Positions 41,139-46,299 of a stretch of 46,299 bases of DNA are shown one piece after another (positions within the stretch are counted from its first letter, which is position 1; the number at the start of each line of letters is the position of its first letter). A model generated the notes under the pieces. The model worked only from the letters and a program-made list of their open reading frames with translations, was not told the DNA's origin and ran no database searches. The position numbers and the translations under genes are program-made. The stretch is from Serratia sp. UGAL515B_01 (GTDB lineage: Bacteria > Pseudomonadota > Gammaproteobacteria > Enterobacterales > Enterobacteriaceae), in the NCBI RefSeq assembly GCF_033095805.1, contig NZ_CP109900.1, positions 1 through 46,299 of the forward strand, written 5' to 3'.

Positions 41139-41699
41139 ATGGATTATCGCAGGATAATAAATATTCATTCATTGATGGTCATGCTGGTTGTCAGTTTTTC
41201 AACAATAGCAAGTACACTGGATGAAATTGCCCGTCTTGAAAATAATAAATCGGTAAGTGAATCCGCTGGCAATATAAATAAAGAAACGAATTCGATAAAT
41301 GCATCCCCAAAAAATACCCCTGTCTGGATTAATTTGTCGAACGGTAAAAAAGTCGATGTACAACGATGGCAGATTGTCCATTTTATCAGTTCAAACTGTC
41401 CCTATTGCCACCAGTTTAATCCGGTGATGAAGAAGGTCAGTGAAATGACCGGGATTCCGGTTTTTGTGTACAGTTTTGACGGGCAAGGTGACGCCGTATT
41501 TCCGACCGTCTTGCCAACGACCACGGAGGTCACGAATAGCTTCTTTGCTGAACTTCCCAAGGTCACGCCAACAGACTTTATTACCCATAAAGACACCCTG
41601 GTGACCATTCCCCTCTCTCAGGGAGCCGTCAGTGAAGAGGCACTTATCCAACGCCTGGACGAAACCTTTACCTTGGCCGATCGCCTGGGGGTACTGTGA
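41139..41699 (+). CDS. trbB: TrbB thiol-disulphide isomerase
   Basis: The 186 aa protein (F: 181 aa) has a signal-like start and the active site CPYC at residues 87-90 in SSNCPYCHQF. It acts in the periplasm to form or shuffle disulphides in TraU, TraN and TraH. ATG 41139 with AAAGG upstream is chosen; a GTG at 41133 is possible. It overlaps traH by four bases. Confidence 0.92.
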   Translation: MDYRRIINIHSLMVMLVVSFSTIASTLDEIARLENNKSVSESAGNINKETNSINASPKNTPVWINLSNGKKVDVQRWQIVHFISSNCPYCHQFNPVMKKVSEMTGIPVFVYSFDGQGDAVFPTVLPTTTEVTNSFFAELPKVTPTDFITHKDTLVTIPLSQGAVSEEALIQRLDETFTLADRLGVL

Positions 41700-43060
41700 A
41701 CAGAATCAATCCTATCACCGTGTTGTTATTGGGAGCAGGTTACGCTTTCTCGGCCAATGCTGGCATTAACGACGACCTGAACAACTTTTTCAATCAGATG
41801 GGCGGCGGCGGATCAAACCTGACAGTACCCGCAGCCTGGAAAGGCCAGGCGGCAGGCTACCTGACCGGAGGCAATCTGTTCATGAGAACACCTGTGCGTA
41901 CTATTCAGCTTATTTCTGTCACGTTGCCCGATATCAAATCCGGGTGTGGTGGCATTGATGCGTATCTGGGGGCGTTCAGTTTCATCAACAGCGACCAGAT
42001 AAAAATCATGGGGAAACAGATCCTCGCCAATGGGGTAGGGTATGCGTTTGACCTGGGCCTAGAAACCATGTGCCCACAGTGTAAATCCGTCAAAGACTAT
42101 CTGCAGAAGCTGGCAACGGATGTCAACAGCATGAATATTTCAACCTGCCAGGCTTCGCAAGCCATCGTGGGGGGATTGTGGCCGAAGGCGCAGGAAGCAA
42201 GCAGAAAGGTCTGCCAGGATGTCGGCGCGGCGCACGATGTGTTTTCCGATTGGGCGGCTTCCCGGCAGGGGTGTGGTGTGGGGGGAGAAAGCAATACGGT
42301 ATTCAACAAGGCGACCGAGGACGAGAAAAAGCGTATCCCGCGTAGCCGTAACCTGACCTGGTCAACCTTTGAAAAAATAAACCAGTTCATCAGTAACGAT
42401 CGCGAGCTGAAGGAACTCATCATGTCGATGGTGGGAACGGTGATCTATGACGAAAATGGCAATCCCACGTTTTTGGCACCACGCGGGGGCAGTGACGCCA
42501 TTTTTGATACCTTGCTTAACGGCGGAACGGCGAAAATCTACCGCTGTAACGATAACGCGGCGTGCCTGAAGCCGACGGCAGCAGAATTTACGCTGAGTGC
42601 CAGCGAAGGCATGACCTCCCGTGTTCGCGATTTGCTGCAGTCCATTTTCACCAAGGCACGCACAGATACGCGGTTAACGGAGGCAGAAAAAGCGCTGATT
42701 TCAAGTACCCGTGTGAAGATTTTGCGCTACACCATCGATTCGGCCTCGCTGGGGCTGGATGACTCCATACTTACCAGCCTGTCTGAATATATCGCCAGTG
42801 ACATGGTGATGAGCTATATCGCCGGTCTTATCGATATGGCCGAAAGTTCTGCGTCGGGTGCGTTAAGTACAGAGGATGAGAATACCCGCTTCAGGGATAA
42901 CCTGTTGTCGGTGCGCAGCCAGTTGGCGCAGCGTGTATCGCGCATCCAGGTTCAGCAAAATGGCCTGGTTGAGTTTGACAACAACCTTTCCCATTTGCGG
43001 CAACAGCTGTCTAGCCATCTGTCAGACCGGGTGATGTCCAATTATGAATATGGTGAATAA
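41696..43060 (+). CDS. traH: TraH pilus-assembly protein
   Basis: The 454 aa protein (F: 458 aa) has a signal peptide, a glycine-rich early part (NQMGGGGSNLTVPAAWKGQAAGY), cysteine pairs (MCPQC), and C-terminal coiled coils. TraH is a periplasmic, outer-membrane-linked assembly factor. The GTG at 41696 overlaps the trbB stop, and it ends two bases before traG. Confidence 0.94.
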   Translation: MNRINPITVLLLGAGYAFSANAGINDDLNNFFNQMGGGGSNLTVPAAWKGQAAGYLTGGNLFMRTPVRTIQLISVTLPDIKSGCGGIDAYLGAFSFINSDQIKIMGKQILANGVGYAFDLGLETMCPQCKSVKDYLQKLATDVNSMNISTCQASQAIVGGLWPKAQEASRKVCQDVGAAHDVFSDWAASRQGCGVGGESNTVFNKATEDEKKRIPRSRNLTWSTFEKINQFISNDRELKELIMSMVGTVIYDENGNPTFLAPRGGSDAIFDTLLNGGTAKIYRCNDNAACLKPTAAEFTLSASEGMTSRVRDLLQSIFTKARTDTRLTEAEKALISSTRVKILRYTIDSASLGLDDSILTSLSEYIASDMVMSYIAGLIDMAESSASGALSTEDENTRFRDNLLSVRSQLAQRVSRIQVQQNGLVEFDNNLSHLRQQLSSHLSDRVMSNYEYGE

Positions 43061-43062
43061 CG

Positions 43063-45930
43063 ATGGTGCTTGATATTTGGGTGGTCACTGCGGGTGCCAT
43101 GATCACGATGGGCCTCAATGCCGTTGCGGTTCTGGTGAGTTCAGACGCTTGGAGAACGTTGTTCTGGATAGCGGAAACACTGGGTGTACTGGTCTGTGTG
43201 GCCGTCTACATACGAACACATGATCTCCGGGGCATGTTTGCCTGGGGGTTTACGTTTGTGGTTGTGACAGCACTGCTCCTGACACCGCGCGTCACGATTG
43301 TGGTCAATGACCTGACGCGACCTGACAGGATAGATCGCGTGGATAATGTGCCGGTGGGATTGGCTGCGCCGCTCTGGCTGTTGACCAGCATTGGCAATTC
43401 GGTTGCGACAAGCTACGAGAATGTCTTCCACTTCCCTGACGAACGGGCCTATACCAAAACCGGGATGCTCTTTGCCTCCAAACTCATGCAGGACTCGTTT
43501 GTCATGAAGGGGCAGAATACACTGTTGCAGGATAATCTGAATGAGTACATCAAGAACTGCGTGATACCCGATATCCAACTGAACCGAAAGTACACCGTTG
43601 AGGACGTGATGAAATCCGGGGATATCAGCAGCATTATTTTCAGCCAGCCCAGCCCGTTACGCGGGATTTACTTCCAGAATGGGGCGGCGTCTGACTTTAT
43701 GCAGTGTTTTGATGTTGCCCCGAAACTGAAAGCGGCGCTGGAGTCGGAATCGCAGGTTGGTGGGGGAACGTTCATGTCCCATGCGGCGGCCATGCTGCCC
43801 GGTAATAGAAATGCACAGACGGTTTATCCTGGCATGTTGGAAGGGAGCTATGAGTATTTTTTCAATGCCAGCAAATCGGCCACGGCCATTATCAAGCAGA
43901 ACGTTGTCATCACGGGCTTGCGGAGAGGGTTTAACGCCTATTCGAAGGGGATGAACGACACGGCCAGCCTGGTGGATATCGCCTCTGAAATGTCGCTGGC
44001 AAAGCTCAGGTTGTCTCATGCGGTGAGCTACCAGATAGCGAGCGAAGTCATGCCGCAACTCCACACCATCTTTCTGCTGCTCTGTATTGCCATCTTCCCT
44101 GTCATGATGCTCGCGCTGTTTATCAAGGAATTAACATGGGGGGTGGTCAAGAACTACCTTAACTTTATGGGAAGCCTGACGTTATGGCCGGTGCTGTTTG
44201 CTATCTTCAATTTTGCCGTCAACTTCAGTACCCAGGGCAGTATGGGGAGTGCGCCCACGCTCTCAAACATGAACCGCCTGATGGAAACCAGCTCGACCAC
44301 GGCCGGTATCGCCGGCTGGTTAATGATCACTATTCCATTTATCAGCTTTAAGCTGTTTACCTCGATGGGACAGAGCCTAGCGAATGCAGGTTCCTATCTG
44401 GGGAATTCGTTGGGGGGCGCTGCCACCGCGGATTCTGCAGGTGTGGCGACGGGCAATATGAGCATGGGCAATGTTCAGGTGGACAATATCAACGGGTTTA
44501 AACGTGATACCAACGTGGTCAACCGCGATGGCATGGTCACCAACCAGTTGGACAACGGTGCGCTTGTGACCAAGACGCCGGGAGGGCAGACAATTTACAA
44601 TACGCGTGAAAGCACATCGAATATGGCAATGGACCTCATATCGGATCACAATATTGCAAGCGCAGCGCAGAGAGTGACTCGCGAAAGCCAGACGCAAACA
44701 CAGACCGCGCTGGACGGTTATAACCACTCTGTCACACAGAATGCGGCAAGCCTGAAGCAGTTCCACGACCAGTATGGCAATAGTGATGCGACAACGCTGG
44801 CGGCCAATACCGGCATGTCGGTCAACGATGCAAAACGTGTCCAGGAGGCGATGTCCACCTCAGATGCGATCATGAAGCGGAATGGGTGGAACGCAGAGCA
44901 AACCTTTACCGAAGCACAGAACAAAAACCGGGAAGCTGCTGTTGTCGGAAGTGCCAAAGTTACGGGCGGGGTTAAAGTCTTCGGTAAAGGGGTTGATCTT
45001 AGCGCCGGGGTTGAAGGGCGAGGAAGTTCTGGCAGTTCCTCTCAACTGTCCGAAGGCGGGCGCAGTAATAACGAACATGGTCGCACTATGACGGCACAGG
45101 AGGCCAAAACCATCAGCGATGGCCTGGATGTGATGAGGAACTACAGCGTGACCTACAATGGGGCACATGTCGATAATGCTGCTGCAGGGTTGATGAACCA
45201 GATTTCAGCCGGGCTGAATACCAGTGACAGCAAATATCAACAGTATACCGACAGTCTCTCACGAACCCATGAGTTTCAACGCATGGCATCACAGACGGAT
45301 ACACTCAGTGGGCAGGTTAAGAGCAACTACAATCAGGAGTTTGTGGAGTATGTGCAGCGTACGCTTCCCCAGGGCGAAGCGCAGAATATTCTTTCCAGTA
45401 GTGCAGATCCAGAGATGCGTGAACGCCGTGAACAGCTGGCAGAAAGCTTTATGGAAGACAAATTGCGCAGCAGGCTGGATACCCATTACGAGCAAGCAGC
45501 TTCTCATGTCGGGGATGGGATGGAAACACCGGCCAATGTGGCGGGGGCGCAATATGGACAGGCATATAACACCGCAATGGGCGATATCGACGGGCGTGTA
45601 GAGAACGCCAAGATAAAGACCGATACAGGGCAACGTGTCAATACTATGACATCAGAAACACAGGCCCGGATTGACGATAGCGATGATTTAGTAGAAATTG
45701 ACAGGAAAGGCATTAAGGATGTTAATGAGTTGAGGGGGAAGGAATATGATAATGCAGGCAAGGAATTTAGCATTAACTACAAGGCCGAGCAGTTACATCA
45801 AGGAAGCTGGAACCCTCTTCAATGGAATAACTCGACATATAGCCTTGGCAACTTTATTAATGATTCTTATAAAGGTTACCAAGATGATGCTAAAAAGATT
45901 TTAGAAAATCAGGAAGCTGACAAGAAATGA
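43063..45930 (+). CDS. traG: TraG: pilus assembly, mating stabilisation and exclusion target
   Basis: The 955 aa protein (F: 938 aa) has membrane segments in the N-terminal third (about residues 5-25, 28-50, 55-77, 108-125, and 326-450), related to VirB6, and a long hydrophilic periplasmic C-terminal part. In F the N-terminal half builds pili; the C-terminal part stabilises mating pairs and is what TraS of the recipient recognises. The exclusion gene begins ten bases downstream, as in F. Confidence 0.94.
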   Translation: MVLDIWVVTAGAMITMGLNAVAVLVSSDAWRTLFWIAETLGVLVCVAVYIRTHDLRGMFAWGFTFVVVTALLLTPRVTIVVNDLTRPDRIDRVDNVPVGLAAPLWLLTSIGNSVATSYENVFHFPDERAYTKTGMLFASKLMQDSFVMKGQNTLLQDNLNEYIKNCVIPDIQLNRKYTVEDVMKSGDISSIIFSQPSPLRGIYFQNGAASDFMQCFDVAPKLKAALESESQVGGGTFMSHAAAMLPGNRNAQTVYPGMLEGSYEYFFNASKSATAIIKQNVVITGLRRGFNAYSKGMNDTASLVDIASEMSLAKLRLSHAVSYQIASEVMPQLHTIFLLLCIAIFPVMMLALFIKELTWGVVKNYLNFMGSLTLWPVLFAIFNFAVNFSTQGSMGSAPTLSNMNRLMETSSTTAGIAGWLMITIPFISFKLFTSMGQSLANAGSYLGNSLGGAATADSAGVATGNMSMGNVQVDNINGFKRDTNVVNRDGMVTNQLDNGALVTKTPGGQTIYNTRESTSNMAMDLISDHNIASAAQRVTRESQTQTQTALDGYNHSVTQNAASLKQFHDQYGNSDATTLAANTGMSVNDAKRVQEAMSTSDAIMKRNGWNAEQTFTEAQNKNREAAVVGSAKVTGGVKVFGKGVDLSAGVEGRGSSGSSSQLSEGGRSNNEHGRTMTAQEAKTISDGLDVMRNYSVTYNGAHVDNAAAGLMNQISAGLNTSDSKYQQYTDSLSRTHEFQRMASQTDTLSGQVKSNYNQEFVEYVQRTLPQGEAQNILSSSADPEMRERREQLAESFMEDKLRSRLDTHYEQAASHVGDGMETPANVAGAQYGQAYNTAMGDIDGRVENAKIKTDTGQRVNTMTSETQARIDDSDDLVEIDRKGIKDVNELRGKEYDNAGKEFSINYKAEQLHQGSWNPLQWNNSTYSLGNFINDSYKGYQDDAKKILENQEADKK

Positions 45931-45940
45931 GGATGAAATA

Positions 45941-46299
45941 ATGTTGACTCATAAGCAGATTATGGACGAGGTTAGAATTATTACTGAAGAGATTTCATGT
46001 TCGGATGAGAAAGTTCTCTCCTTTTTAGAGCTAGCCAAGCCTGTTGGAAAGATTGTTTTGTTGGCGACGTTTCTCACTTTCATTGGCACTTTGTGTGATT
46101 TTTATTTTCATCTTAAAGGGGCTATTAACCCATTGCCTTCATCTCTATTTATAACATTTTGCACATTCATTGTTGGAGGGCTGTTTGTTGCAGGTAGCAT
46201 AAAAATATGCAGTGCATATCATATGATTTCTGCTGAAACAAAAAATAACTCAATGATTATTAATATGTTGATAAGGAAAATAAAATTATATGCTAAGGT
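45941..46299 (+). CDS. traS: N-terminal part of TraS-like entry-exclusion membrane protein (continues at 1-193)
   Basis: ATG 45941, with GAGGATGA just upstream, opens 119 codons to the window end and continues in frame from base 1. This half has a hydrophilic start (MLTHKQIMDEVRIITEE) and two membrane segments, about residues 36-57 and 69-90; the joined protein is 183 aa with four. It is not recognised by sequence; TraS proteins are very diverse because they set exclusion specificity. Position right after traG, size and topology support the call. Confidence 0.65.
   Translation, partial: MLTHKQIMDEVRIITEEISCSDEKVLSFLELAKPVGKIVLLATFLTFIGTLCDFYFHLKGAINPLPSSLFITFCTFIVGGLFVAGSIKICSAYHMISAETKNNSMIINMLIRKIKLYAK

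Noticed and set aside
1-46299. tRNA, rRNA, antibiotic-resistance, metal-resistance or intact insertion-sequence genes
   Set aside because: I looked for their usual motifs and sizes and saw none; the plasmid appears to be backbone and small cargo only.

Overview
The window reads as one complete circular conjugative plasmid of 46,299 bp, opened inside a gene. A reading frame that starts at 45941 runs off the right end with two bases of a codon left over. It continues without a break, in the matching frame, from base 1 to a stop at 191-193. No chromosomal, rRNA, tRNA, resistance, insertion-sequence or CRISPR features were found. Gene families and the order of the transfer genes point to an F-like plasmid of the Enterobacterales. 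The host species cannot be told from the sequence.

Layout, reading right from the transfer origin. A strong oriT match lies at about 26150-26180: an inverted repeat plus an F-like nic core, spaced exactly as in F. Next come traM, a traJ-like regulator, a degraded and an intact copy of an unusual HTH regulator, a traY-like gene, and a compact F-type mating-pair-formation operon: traA, L, E, K, B, an unknown CxxC gene, V, C, trbI, traW, U, trbC, traN (frameshifted), traF, trbB, traH, traG. Across the window junction follow a TraS-like exclusion membrane protein, a Sel1-repeat protein in the place of traT, traD and traI. traX, finO, traT, traQ, traP and several trb genes of F are not present.

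After traI comes an IncFII-style replicon: copB, the CopA antisense hairpin, the Tap leader peptide and a coupled repA, with the control parts very like R1/R100 but a longer initiator. A gene-poor stretch of about 1.6 kb follows. From 12 to 24 kb lies the leading region, which enters the recipient after the gene-19-like transglycosylase. It holds a string of small, mostly unknown plus-strand genes separated by perfect hairpins (one with a J domain), a phosphoribosyltransferase/SLOG-like pair, a RelE/ParE-Phd toxin-antitoxin, a tyrosine recombinase of ResD type, two complete partition systems (ParA/ParB-like with five palindromes, and ParM/ParR), and three small HTH genes with related palindromic operators.

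The predicted nic is on the minus strand, so the minus strand should be transferred leftward. The plus-strand leading genes are therefore transcribed off the incoming strand. Two of them share a nearly identical promoter-leader, which makes them candidates for early expression in the recipient. Replication control, partition, dimer resolution and the toxin-antitoxin keep the plasmid stable; relaxosome, coupling protein and F-type secretion system move it; TraS-like and possibly the Sel1 protein limit redundant entry. Nothing here has been checked by database search; family calls rest on remembered motifs, length and gene order.
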